A DNA stretch of 64,000 bases, taken from positions 1 through 64,000 of the forward strand of contig NZ_SEOO01000016.1 in the NCBI RefSeq assembly GCF_004152865.1. The letters are read 5' to 3'. Shown here piece by piece: positions 51,928 to 60,957 of the stretch (positions are counted from its first letter, which is position 1; the number at the start of each line of letters is the position of its first letter). Below the pieces are notes generated by a model that saw nothing but the letters and a program-made list of their open reading frames with translations, did no database searches and was not told the DNA's origin. The translations under genes were made by a program, and so were the position numbers. This DNA comes from Sphingobium cupriresistens. Lineage in GTDB: Bacteria; Pseudomonadota; Alphaproteobacteria; Sphingomonadales; Sphingomonadaceae.

Positions 51928-51950
51928 AATATATCGCAACACGATATATT
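51928..51950. promoter_or_regulatory. Palindromic operator before the disrupted membrane gene
   Basis: AATATATCG (51928-51936), CAACA, CGATATATT (51942-51950): perfect 9-bp inverted repeat, AT-rich, 22 bp before the start at 51972. It could be a site for the nearby Rrf2/NsrR-like or another regulator. Confidence 0.55.
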
Positions 51951-52294
51951 GGAACGAAGGGCGCGGAGGGGATGTCGATGGAGGCAGATATGCCGATGTT
52001 GCAAATCCTGGTCACGGCTGTCGGCCTGACGTTGGGCAGCTTGCTGGTCGCGATATCGCTGTCCTGTCTGGCTTGGTGGCTGGCCACCCGCGTTCATCAT
52101 CCGCGCTGGGGCGCGGCTTTTCTGCTCATCATAGTCGGTGGCACCTGGCTGGCTGCGTTAGGGCAAAGTGAGTTCGTGAAGATGGCCACCGTGTTCGCTC
52201 TGGTTGGGGCAGGCCTGCTCTATCTGGTAGGCCGGGAAGAACGGGATGGAGGATCTTCGCGCGATACCAAGCCGGGCCGCTCCGCCCTCTCTAA

Positions 52295-53640
52295 CAGGCT
52301 GCGGAAAAAGGCGCCGCAGTGGTCACCGTCGATCTGCGTTCGAAGGAGGGGGACTGGTCTGTCGCTCGTTTCAGGGTGAAATTCGGAGATACCGGCCACG
52401 TTGGCGCGGTCGTGGTGACGTGAGCGACACGATTAAGCCGCGGCCAGAAGTTTGGGCAGTCTGATGAGGTTGTAGGCGGCAGCGGTGAGCGTAAAGGACC
52501 ATCCGACGCGGTCCTGGCCTCGATGGCGGGTCTTTCGCATGGTGCCGCAGGTCTTCGTCCATCCGAACACCTCCTCGATCCGCTTGCGGATTTTCTGGGA
52601 GAGGCCGTAGCCGGGATGGCGTGTCGTGCGCCTGTCGATGGCGGAGCGCCGGTTGGTGTTGTTCTGGGCTACGTGCGGGGTGACCTCCATCTCGCGCAGC
52701 GCCGTGACGAAGGCGGCGGTGTCGTAGTTCTTGTCCGCGCCCAGTGTAATCCGGTGGCGTCCTTCCATGCGGCCCAACATGGTCAGCGCGGCCTCGCGTT
52801 CGGCGGTGCCGGTGGCGTGGGTGAGGATCGCATCGACGACGAGGCCGTTGCGGTTCTCCATCAGGACATGGCCCATGTGGCACAGCTTCGCTGCCTGGCC
52901 GCGCGCCTTCTTGAATAGTCGGGCATCAGGATCTGTGGTCGATGCATGGGTTGTATTGCTGCGCTTCTCGCCGCGAAAATCGCGTTCGGCATTACGGTCG
53001 GTCGGCGCTGCTGCCTGCTCGCTGCGGCTGGAAGCCAACCCGGCGTCATCGTCATCTCCGGGGCCGCCTTCATCCTTGGGTCTGAAGCTTTTCGCGCTTG
53101 CCCACGCTTCGATCAACGTGCCGTCCACCGAGAAATGATCGTCCGAAAGAAGAGCCTGCACGCGTGGCTGGTTGATGATGGCCGACAGGAGCTTGGCGGC
53201 AACGTCCCCGGACAGCAGCCTCTCGCGGTTCTTGGTGAAGACCGTGACATCCCAGATCGGCGCATCCATCGCCAGGCCGACGAACCAGCGAAAGAGCAGG
53301 TTGTAGTCCATCTGCTCCATCAACTGGCGTTCCGAGCGGATCGAATAGAAGGCCTGCAGGAGCAAGGCCCGAAGAAGTTTCTCGGGTGGGATCGACGGCC
53401 TCCCGATACGAGAATACAGGCCGTCGAAGTCCGCGGACAGCACTTCGAGCGCTTCATCGACAATCGCCCGGATCGCGCGAAGAGCATGGTTCGCCGGCAC
53501 CCGAGCCTCGCAACTCACGTACGAGAACAGCCCCTCGCTCCGTTCATCACCGCCGCGCATCCCGATCCCTTCAACATCCCTCTACGGGATCCTGGAATCA
53601 GCAATGCCACATCAAGGCAAGCGCCTTTTTCCGCAGCCTG
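52295..53640. mobile_element. IS5-family insertion sequence
   Basis: A 1346-bp element with perfect 20-bp terminal inverted repeats (start CAGGCTGCGGAAAAAGGCGC; mirrored at 53621-53640) and a 4-bp CTAA target duplication (52291-52294 and 53641-53644). The clean duplication shows a recent, intact insertion. Confidence 0.92.
52433..53560 (-). CDS. IS5-family DDE transposase
   Basis: The 375-aa protein begins with a DUF772-type N-terminus (IGRPSIPPEKLLRALLLQAF, RSERQLMEQMDYNLLFRWFV) and a DDE core with DDHFSVDGTLIEAWAS, TLGADKNYDTAAF and a C-terminal RIEEVFGWTK. Lengths and ends agree with an active element. Start ATG 53560. Confidence 0.93.
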   Translation of the reverse strand: MRGGDERSEGLFSYVSCEARVPANHALRAIRAIVDEALEVLSADFDGLYSRIGRPSIPPEKLLRALLLQAFYSIRSERQLMEQMDYNLLFRWFVGLAMDAPIWDVTVFTKNRERLLSGDVAAKLLSAIINQPRVQALLSDDHFSVDGTLIEAWASAKSFRPKDEGGPGDDDDAGLASSRSEQAAAPTDRNAERDFRGEKRSNTTHASTTDPDARLFKKARGQAAKLCHMGHVLMENRNGLVVDAILTHATGTAEREAALTMLGRMEGRHRITLGADKNYDTAAFVTALREMEVTPHVAQNNTNRRSAIDRRTTRHPGYGLSQKIRKRIEEVFGWTKTCGTMRKTRHRGQDRVGWSFTLTAAAYNLIRLPKLLAAA

Positions 53641-53771
53641 CTAACCTCTCTTATTCACGACGCTCGGTTTCAGGCCCGCTCTGGGCATTTGCTGCCGCTG
53701 GCGGTGTTGCGCGGACGACCGGCATCGCTGGCGTTTGTTTCACCGCGATCGGATTGATGGGCTTTTCGGGT

Positions 53772-55265
53772 TGAAGGGCTGGGCTCGGAGTTCTGCGGCG
53801 CTGCCGCATGGGCTACGTCGGCGCAGGCTTGAGCCGAAGAACGAGGGCGCGGAACAGGTCGGCATCCGGACAGGCCGAAGCGAAGGCAATGCGGATGCGG
53901 CTAGCACTTTCTACGACGCGCGCAGCGACCTTGAGCAGCCGCAGGCGCAAGGTTGTAAACTCGGCGCTTGCCAGAGCAGTGGTCCTGGGCATCACCTGCT
54001 GGATGCGCCATAGCAGCCAGTAGGCGGCAGTGTGCAGGATCAGGCGCATCTGATTGGCATTGGCCGAGCGGCACGAGGTGCGATCACTGGCCAGCTGGGC
54101 CTTGTGCCGCTTGATCAGGTTCTCGGCCTGCCCGCGCGCGCAGTAAAGCGTATCGTAGATGTGCTCGGCTGAGGCCCCGGTCAGCGACGTGACGACATAG
54201 CGGATGTCCATGCCCAACGTGCTGGCCTCGATCCGTGCAACGACGCGACGCTGGCACTTCCAGGTCTTTGCCCCATAGCGGGTCTCTGCATAGTTGCGCA
54301 GGACGGGACACTGACGCTGGGCGCGCTTGACCGCGCAGGCATCGGCGACCGCAACAATGGCGGGATCGGCGCGCAGCGCTGCATTGGTGGGCAGGCCGAA
54401 CACGTAATCGACGCGGGTCGCATCGCAGTAGGCCATGACCTCGGGTCGACCATAGTGCCCGTCGCCGCGGATGGTGATGTGAGTATCGGGCCAGTTACGG
54501 CGCAGGTGACGCACCAGGCGTCGGATGTGCCCCGCCGCCTCTTTTCCAGAAGGCGTCTTGCCCGTGCGCAGCAGCATGGCCACCGGCCTGCCGGTCGCGG
54601 TGTCGTAGATATGGATCGGTAGGAAGCAGCGCTCCCCATGATGCCCGTTCCAGAACGAGAGCTGTTGATAGCCATGCACGACGTCGCACGTGTCGTCGAT
54701 ATCCAGCGTGACCGCTGTCGGTGGGGCGGGATAGCTGGCGCAGTAGATGTCGATCATCGCGGCCATCATGCTGGCCAGTTCGCGCGTAGTCGGTGCATTT
54801 TCCCACCGGCTCATCGTCGGTTGGCTGGCCAGCCCCGCGCCCGATTCCGGCAGCTTGCCGAGCGCCAGGCGGAAGCCTGGATCGTCGCGCAGAGCATCGA
54901 GATCATCGGCATCCTCATAGCCGCACGCGATCGCGAACACACGGGCACGCAGAATGTCATCCAGGCGATGGATCACCCGCGCCGTATCGCGCGGATCGGC
55001 AATACAAGCCGCCAGGCGCTGGCAAATCCCCATCGCGCGCTCGGCCTGTGCAAGCAGTAGAACACCGCCATCCGAGGTAAGCCGGCCACCGTCGAACGCA
55101 GCTGTTATTTTCTTGCGGCCGACTGCTGGGAATCCAAATGAGCTTGCGATATCGTCGTTCATGGCGGGTGTGGCCTGTGGCATTTTCTGCCCTGCGGCAG
55201 GTTCGGCTTAGACACCCAGTTCCTAATTCAGATCAGAGGCTTACGCCACTCCCGCCAACCCTTCA
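53772..55265. mobile_element. IS1380-family insertion sequence, ends approximate
   Basis: The ends share an imperfect inverted repeat (TGAAGGGCTGG at 53772 and the complement of CCAACCCTTCA at 55255-55265). No matching target duplication is visible, which points to later rearrangement at one end. The element holds one transposase gene. Confidence 0.65.
53813..55183 (-). CDS. IS1380-family transposase
   Basis: At 456 aa this is full length for IS1380. Landmarks: FDGGRLTSDGGVLLLAQAER, TLDIDDTCDVVHGYQQLSFW, TIRGDGHYGRPEVMAYCDA, and YCARGQAENLIKRHK with the final glutamate. No disruption seen. Confidence 0.93.
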   Translation of the reverse strand: MPQATPAMNDDIASSFGFPAVGRKKITAAFDGGRLTSDGGVLLLAQAERAMGICQRLAACIADPRDTARVIHRLDDILRARVFAIACGYEDADDLDALRDDPGFRLALGKLPESGAGLASQPTMSRWENAPTTRELASMMAAMIDIYCASYPAPPTAVTLDIDDTCDVVHGYQQLSFWNGHHGERCFLPIHIYDTATGRPVAMLLRTGKTPSGKEAAGHIRRLVRHLRRNWPDTHITIRGDGHYGRPEVMAYCDATRVDYVFGLPTNAALRADPAIVAVADACAVKRAQRQCPVLRNYAETRYGAKTWKCQRRVVARIEASTLGMDIRYVVTSLTGASAEHIYDTLYCARGQAENLIKRHKAQLASDRTSCRSANANQMRLILHTAAYWLLWRIQQVMPRTTALASAEFTTLRLRLLKVAARVVESASRIRIAFASACPDADLFRALVLRLKPAPT

Positions 55266-55306
55266 GGACACTTTTGGTGAATAAGGCGGGCTAAAGGAAA
55301 GCACTG

Positions 55307-55519
55307 ATGGCAACGCAGATCTGGATCTATCCTGCCCTCATCGCGGTTCTAGGCCAGAATAGACGGCCGAGCTTTGCTGAAATGCGCAGTTTCGTTCGAC
55401 GAGCCCGGCGTGAAGCCGCTGCAGCTGGGGGTTCGGACGTAGCACGCCGAGGGAAGGTGCGTCGCCTGATCGAAGCGGCTTTGAAAGCGCCAACTCCTCA
55501 GTTGATAGCGGACGAATAG
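55307..55519 (+). CDS. Small hypothetical protein, 70 aa
   Basis: A basic helical product (SFAEMRSFVRRARREAAAAG, GKVRRLIEAALKAP). AAAGGAAAG precedes the ATG. No family recognised. It lies just beyond the IS1380 end. Confidence 0.45.
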   Translation: MATQIWIYPALIAVLGQNRRPSFAEMRSFVRRARREAAAAGGSDVARRGKVRRLIEAALKAPTPQLIADE

Positions 55520-55709
55520 GCGCTTCCTACTCTCGCTTTGCGAACGCCCCTGCGTGCTATGCTGATGCCCCGTTTGCGCGACCTCAGAGTTTTTGCGCTT
55601 AACCTGCAAAAACATTCGTTTGCGACGCAGTGCGCATTCTTTCACCCTGCTTCTATCAAACCATGAAGATAGCTGGTTGCGAGCGAGCATCGACAGGAGA
55701 GGATGCCGC

Positions 55710-55979
55710 ATGAAGAGGTTTATGTCGGGCGACCCTGCTACACAGGCCGTTTTTACATGGTCGCGGGCTCTGTGGACGCTTCTGTTCGCTGGGCTCGCCT
55801 TTGCTCTCTATTGCCTCAGCGAATATCGCCTCCTCAGTGAGGAGCAGACTATGCTGCTGATTTTCCTCGCCGTACCGATCGCCGCATTCTTTGTGTCGGG
55901 CAAAGGGCAGGACATGTCTGATGGTTCGAACAAGACAGACCAGGGCACCAATTCGCGCGCGTCCACAAGAAAGAATTAA
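55710..55979 (+). CDS. Small membrane protein, 89 aa
   Basis: Two hydrophobic segments (about residues 16-33 and 44-61) and a polar Ser/Asn-rich tail. CAGGAGAGG precedes ATG 55710. No family recognised. Upstream of the efflux operon. Confidence 0.5.
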   Translation: MKRFMSGDPATQAVFTWSRALWTLLFAGLAFALYCLSEYRLLSEEQTMLLIFLAVPIAAFFVSGKGQDMSDGSNKTDQGTNSRASTRKN

Positions 55980-56124
55980 ACGCAAAATATTTGCGCTTAT
56001 CCATTAATATTTTGATTTACGGTTTAGGGCGCTGGCTCGGTTAAAGAGCTTTCTCATATCCATGGGAGGTAATGACCACGGTCGCTGTCGATCGTGACAA
56101 TCCCGTTTGTCATGGTTGTCAGTG

Positions 56125-58200
56125 ATGCTTGTTGCGTTTGCAGGCGGGAAACGCCTGCCAGCCTCTCCCTTGGTGGTTGACCCCCAGAAGCTGCTCTTCT
56201 CGCTCAGCAGCTTGCTGGCGGCAGCCGCTACGTTGGCCATAGCCTTCTCAGCCAGTTTGCCGCGCCCCTGGTGGGCTCTGTTGACGGTATACGTTACCGC
56301 TCAACCCATGGCCGGTGCCTTTCGGCCCAAGGTTCTCTACCGTCTGGGCGGCATACTAACCGGTGCCGCTGTCACGATCCTGCTCGTTCCCAACTTGCAG
56401 AACTCGCCCGAACTTCTGGTCTTGTGCCTCGCGGCCTGGACAGGTTTCTGCATCTATCTTGCGGTTCTTGATCGCACCCCGCGTGCTTTCCTGTTCCAGA
56501 TGGCGGCGTTCAGCTCAGCGGTGATCAGCTTTCCGTATCTCGATGATCCGGGGAATATTTTCGAAACCACGGCCGCGAGGGTGCAGGAGATGACGGTTGC
56601 TATCCTGTGCGTGACGGCGGTTCATGCGCTGCTCCAACCCTGGAGCGCGACGCCGGCTATTCGCGCCCGTGTCCAATCTTTTTTGGGTCACGCCCGCCGC
56701 TGGACGGCAGAGGCGCTTGGCAGTCAACATACCCGTCTCGAGGACGCGCATCGCCGCGCACTGGCGGCGGACGTCACCGAACTCGGCATGATCGCGGTCC
56801 ATTTGCCGTTCGATCAGCGCTGGGCTCCCGCGACTCGGCGACGGGTTACGGCCTTGCAACAGCAGCTCGCCACCGTCCTGCCACTTGCCTCGGCTGCGGC
56901 GAACCGGCTCGACCGCCTTCGCGAAGCTGGCGATCTCCCCCCGGAGCTCGAAGCTTTGCTGGCCGACGTCACCGACTGGCTGGATGATGAGCAAAGCGAG
57001 CTGCACCGGGTGGGATCGCTGGTGCGGCGGTGCGAGGCGCTGGCGGCTGCCGCTGAGGCGCGCGGCGACTGGAACGACCTGCTGACCGCGAGCGCCTGCA
57101 TCCGCATCGCCGAGTTCCTGACCGCATTGGCCGCGAGTCGAAGGCTGGCGGACAGGATCGGGTCACCGGGTCGGCCCAGCGCTAAAATTCTTGCCGCAGA
57201 ATCCTTTTCGCTTGCCCGCGATCATGGCGTCGCTGCGCTCGCGGGCCTGGCGACCGCCACGGCAATCGGGCTCTATTGCGCCGTCTGGATCCTGCTCGCC
57301 TGGCCTAATGGATCGGCGACCGCGGCCTTTGCCGCGCTCATTACCTGTTCTTTTGCCGCACAGGACGATCCCGCGCCGGTGATCGGTCGCTATCTCGTGG
57401 CGACGCTCAAGACTTTTCCGTTGGCGGCCCTCTATCTTTTCGTGATCCTGCCCCGGGTCGATGGCTATGAAATGCTGATCGTCACCCTGGCGCCAGCCTT
57501 GCTGTGGATGGGCTATATCCAGGCCGATCCCGCACGTTCGCCGCAGGCATTGCCGATGTTCTCCTGCTTCATTGTCGCCATGGGCTTTCTCGCGCGTTTT
57601 CAGGCGGATTTTGCACTGTTCATCAACACGGGGTTGGCCCAGCTGGGTGGAATTGTAGCGACGCTTGCCGTCACCCGCATGTTCCGATCGGCCAATGTCC
57701 TGTGGACCGCCCGGCGTATCCTGCGCGCGAACTGGGGTGAACTGGCCCTACTTGCGGACATTCGTCGGCCGTTCCGTCCGGACCGCTGGACGGCAAGAGC
57801 GGTCGATCGGCTCGGGCAGGTGGCTGCACGCATGGCGGTGGCACCCGCCGGCGATAGACTCCGTGCCGCTGACGGTCTGGCGGACCTCAGGATCGGCCGC
57901 AACATCATTCCGATCCGCCGGGCGCTGTCTCATGTCCCGCATAACGTGCGGCACCGCCTGGGCGCGGTACTTGCCGTGCTGGCGGTGTTTTATGGGGATC
58001 GCTGGCGCCATGGCCATGCGGATGCTCCGCCGCCCGGCTTGCTCGATCCGATCGACCGGGCCTTGGAAGCGCTTCTCAGCCTGCCGCTCGATGAGCATCG
58101 CCGGCCTGCCTTGCGGGCGCTGGTAGGGATGCGCTGCAATCTCTTCCCGACTGCCGCTGCGCCCCATATCGTTTCATCAAGAGCTGGGGAAAGCGCATGA
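56125..58200 (+). CDS. FUSC-family (AaeB-like) efflux transporter
   Basis: The product (about 691 aa) has two membrane blocks, about residues 30-165 and 365-490, each with several helices, separated and followed by cytoplasmic helical regions: the layout of AaeB / fusaric-acid resistance transporters. With the DUF1656, HlyD and outer-membrane proteins it should form a tripartite pump for aromatic acids. ATG 56125 is used, with in-frame TTG 56107 as the alternative; no strong RBS is seen. Confidence 0.88.
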   Translation: MLVAFAGGKRLPASPLVVDPQKLLFSLSSLLAAAATLAIAFSASLPRPWWALLTVYVTAQPMAGAFRPKVLYRLGGILTGAAVTILLVPNLQNSPELLVLCLAAWTGFCIYLAVLDRTPRAFLFQMAAFSSAVISFPYLDDPGNIFETTAARVQEMTVAILCVTAVHALLQPWSATPAIRARVQSFLGHARRWTAEALGSQHTRLEDAHRRALAADVTELGMIAVHLPFDQRWAPATRRRVTALQQQLATVLPLASAAANRLDRLREAGDLPPELEALLADVTDWLDDEQSELHRVGSLVRRCEALAAAAEARGDWNDLLTASACIRIAEFLTALAASRRLADRIGSPGRPSAKILAAESFSLARDHGVAALAGLATATAIGLYCAVWILLAWPNGSATAAFAALITCSFAAQDDPAPVIGRYLVATLKTFPLAALYLFVILPRVDGYEMLIVTLAPALLWMGYIQADPARSPQALPMFSCFIVAMGFLARFQADFALFINTGLAQLGGIVATLAVTRMFRSANVLWTARRILRANWGELALLADIRRPFRPDRWTARAVDRLGQVAARMAVAPAGDRLRAADGLADLRIGRNIIPIRRALSHVPHNVRHRLGAVLAVLAVFYGDRWRHGHADAPPPGLLDPIDRALEALLSLPLDEHRRPALRALVGMRCNLFPTAAAPHIVSSRAGESA

Positions 58201-58421
58201 TCGAGGAGATCAATGTGCTCGGCGTTTATATGCCGGCGGCGCTCGCCTGGGGCGTGCTGGCCGCGGTGCTCGTCTATATTGTGCGCGGGCTCCTGCAGCG
58301 CCTGCCGGGCTATCGACTGCTCTGGCACCCAAGCCTGCTCGAGCTCGCTCTCTTCATTCTGCTGTGGTGGGGCCTGAGCGCGCTCGCCGATAGTGTCCTC
58401 TACCGATGGGTCGCGTCTTGA
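58197..58421 (+). CDS. DUF1656 (AaeX-like) membrane protein
   Basis: The 74-aa protein has two helices (about residues 8-30 and 46-66) with INVLGVYMP at the start, typical of DUF1656 subunits that accompany FUSC transporters. It overlaps the FUSC stop by ATGA. Confidence 0.85.
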   Translation: MIEEINVLGVYMPAALAWGVLAAVLVYIVRGLLQRLPGYRLLWHPSLLELALFILLWWGLSALADSVLYRWVAS

Positions 58422-58422
58422 C

Positions 58423-59322
58423 ATGTTGCACCGACAAAATCTCCTGCGATCGCTCGCCACGCTCCTCGTCATACTCGTAGTTCTGGGGGGGATATATGCA
58501 CTGTGGCTGCGCTATCAGGTCGAGCCGGTCACGCGCGATGGCAAGGTGCGCGCGGACATGGTGCCGGTGGCCGCCGATGTCAGTGGGCTCGTCACCGAGG
58601 TGAAGGTCGCCGACAATCAGAAGGTCCGAAAGGGCGAGATACTCTTCATCATCGACCGTCCGCGCTACCGGCTTGCGCTGGAACAGGCCGAGGCCAACGT
58701 GGCAAGCCAGCGCACCGCGCTCGCGCAAGCTGTCCGTGAGGATCGGCGCAACCGGGCCATGCCCGAAGTGATCGCTGCTGAAGTGATCGAACAAGGCACG
58801 GCGCGGGTCGAAGGACTGCGGGCGACGATTGGTCAGGAGGTGGCAGCGCGCGACCTGGCTCGCTTCAATCTGGAACGAACCATCGTGCGTGCACCGGTGG
58901 ACGGGACCGTGTCCAACATGTCGCTCCAGCCCGGGGTCTATCTGACGGCCGGCAAAGCCGCGTTAGCGCTCGTCTATGACCACTCGCTCCGGGTGGAAGG
59001 TTATTTTGAGGAAACAAAATTGCCGGCGATCCGCGTCGGCGACCGTGCAAGCATCTACCTGATGGGCGTTGCTGACGAGATCGAGGGGCATGTTCAGAGC
59101 ATTGCGGGCGGTGTCGAGGATCGCGAGCGGGCCGGAACCGACGGGCAACTGGCTAATGTAAACCCGTCCTTCACCTGGGTTCGCCTCGCGCAGCGCATTC
59201 CCGTGCGTGTCACGATTGATAGAATACCGCCTAATGTACGGATGATTCCGGGCCAGACGGCCACGGTTGTCGTTCATCCGCGCGATGATGGGCGCAGCGT
59301 ACACCGGAGCCTGCCATGGTAA
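58423..59322 (+). CDS. HlyD-family membrane-fusion protein (AaeA-like)
   Basis: The 299-aa protein has an N-terminal membrane anchor (about residues 8-28), a biotinyl-lipoyl-like part (VRADMVPVAADVSGLVTEVK), a short helical hairpin (about 88-150) and a beta-barrel domain with RTIVRAPVDGTVSNMSLQPG. It bridges inner and outer membrane parts of the pump. It begins just after the DUF1656 stop. Confidence 0.9.
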   Translation: MLHRQNLLRSLATLLVILVVLGGIYALWLRYQVEPVTRDGKVRADMVPVAADVSGLVTEVKVADNQKVRKGEILFIIDRPRYRLALEQAEANVASQRTALAQAVREDRRNRAMPEVIAAEVIEQGTARVEGLRATIGQEVAARDLARFNLERTIVRAPVDGTVSNMSLQPGVYLTAGKAALALVYDHSLRVEGYFEETKLPAIRVGDRASIYLMGVADEIEGHVQSIAGGVEDRERAGTDGQLANVNPSFTWVRLAQRIPVRVTIDRIPPNVRMIPGQTATVVVHPRDDGRSVHRSLPW

Positions 59323-60725
59323 GGCGCGCGCTGGTGCTGGCGGCTGCAGCCGCGCTGGGCGGCTGCACGGTGGTCGGACCCGATTATCATGTGCCTGACG
59401 CCGCGATGGTGAAGGCACCTGCGGCGCAAGGCGCGTTTCAGTCGATAGGCGCGGCCACGACGCAGGAACCGCTGCCCGATCATTGGTGGCGGCTCTACGA
59501 GAACCCGACCCTCGACCGGCTGATCGAACAGGCATTCGCCGCCAATACGGATCTGCGAGTGGCCGAGGCCAATCTCGAACGCAGTCTGGCCTTGCTCGAC
59601 CAGCGCAATGCGGGCCGGGAAATTCAGGGCAGCGCGAACGCCGAAACAAGCTGGGCCCAGCGCTCGGCGGAAGCCGAGTTGAGCCATGTGAAGCCGCCGA
59701 CGCGGCAAATCTACAATATGGGCATCGGGGCCAGCTATGATCTCGATCTGTTCGGCGGAATAAAGCGCGGGATCGAGGCAGCAAGTGCCGATGCCGACGC
59801 TGCCGTGGCGGCGCGCGATCTGGTGCGTGTGACCGTCGCGGCCGAGACGGCGCGCGCCTATGCCGACATCTGTAACGCGGGCTATCAGCGCGATGTGTTG
59901 GGTCGTGCGATTGCTGTCCTAGAGCAAAGTGTTCGATTAACCCGGATCATGGTGTCGCATGGACGCGCGGCACCCTATGAACTGGACCGGCGACAAGCGT
60001 TGCTCGAAGCGAGCCAGGCCCGGCTCCCACAATTGGTGGCGCGCCAACGCAACGCCCTTTTCCGTGCCACAGCGCTGGCCGGTCGCATGCCGAGCGACGC
60101 GGACCCCGGCCTGTTGGCGTGCCATGCCCCGCTTGCGCTGACACGCATGATCCCCGTTGGCGACGGTGCCGCGCTGCTCAAGCGTCGGCCCGACATCCGC
60201 ATGGCCGAGCGCCGGCTCGCCGCGGCGACGGCGCGGATCGGCGTCGCCACGGCGGATCTCTATCCAGACATCCGCCTGGGGGCATCGATCGGCTCCACGG
60301 GGGCTGCCGCCGATTTCCTGTCACCGCTTACCAACCGTTTTGGTCTCGGGCCGCTGATCAGTTGGACGCTCAACCGACATGCCGTTCGCGCCCGCATTGT
60401 GGCAACTGAGGCCCAAAGTCGCGGCGACCTCGCCGCGTTTGACGGCGCGGTGATCAAGGCGTTGCGAGAGGTTGAGACGGCGCTGACCAATTATCAAGCT
60501 GGGCTTGAGCAGCAGGAAAGCCTGGATCGTGCATCCGAAGATGCCATGCGAGCAGCGATGCGGATAAGTCAGTTGCGGCGTGGAGGCAAGATCGCCGCGT
60601 TGCCCGCGCTCGAGGCTGAACGTGATCGGATCGCGGCGGATCAGGCGGCGGCCGAGGCGCGCGCGGCGATCAATGACGATCAGATTACGCTGTTCCTCAC
60701 ACTTGGCGGAGGCTGGACCAACTGA
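59316..60725 (+). CDS. NodT-family outer-membrane efflux lipoprotein
   Basis: The 469-aa protein has a lipoprotein signal peptide with lipobox LGGC (Cys17), then two duplicated OEP domains (NPTLDRLIEQAFAANTDLRV; RRPDIRMAERRLAAATARIG). It is the TolC-like channel of the pump. Its ATG overlaps the HlyD stop by 7 bp. Complete operon: FUSC, DUF1656, HlyD, OEP. Confidence 0.93.
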   Translation: MVRRALVLAAAAALGGCTVVGPDYHVPDAAMVKAPAAQGAFQSIGAATTQEPLPDHWWRLYENPTLDRLIEQAFAANTDLRVAEANLERSLALLDQRNAGREIQGSANAETSWAQRSAEAELSHVKPPTRQIYNMGIGASYDLDLFGGIKRGIEAASADADAAVAARDLVRVTVAAETARAYADICNAGYQRDVLGRAIAVLEQSVRLTRIMVSHGRAAPYELDRRQALLEASQARLPQLVARQRNALFRATALAGRMPSDADPGLLACHAPLALTRMIPVGDGAALLKRRPDIRMAERRLAAATARIGVATADLYPDIRLGASIGSTGAAADFLSPLTNRFGLGPLISWTLNRHAVRARIVATEAQSRGDLAAFDGAVIKALREVETALTNYQAGLEQQESLDRASEDAMRAAMRISQLRRGGKIAALPALEAERDRIAADQAAAEARAAINDDQITLFLTLGGGWTN

Positions 60726-60911
60726 AACGCGATGTGATTTCCTCTGCCGTCAGAACCTGGGCTGCCACGTTTGCTGCTGGCGCGTGCGCGCAGCCTTCCA
60801 GGATTCGCTGACCGACGACCGCAGTACAAATTCGGTGATGCCGAACCCGGTTCCCGCTCATTTCTCCTCGACGGTGCGATCGAGCGTGAGGCTCCCCACC
60901 TTGCCATCGTC

Positions 60912-60949
60912 GGGGGTTGAGTAGCAACGGAACAGAAAACCTACATAAG
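60912..60949. repeat. Probable Tn3-family terminal inverted repeat
   Basis: A 38-bp stretch beginning GGGGGTTGAGTAGCAACGGA, and going on with an ACAGAAAAC-like core, lies just past the transposase stop, where Tn3-family elements end. The other end is not in the window. Confidence 0.6.
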
Positions 60950-60957
60950 GCGCGGCT

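Larger units (their letters stand above)
51972..53774 (+). pseudogene. Membrane-protein gene interrupted by an IS5 element
   Basis: The intact 5' part (51972-52294) encodes a protein with two or three hydrophobic segments (about residues 10-32, 44-62 and 68-84). Removing the IS5 element and one CTAA copy joins it in frame to 53645-53774, giving about 150 aa ending at TGA 53772-53774, which falls in the first bases of the next IS. The original 3' end may therefore also be lost. The family is not recognised. Confidence 0.65.
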
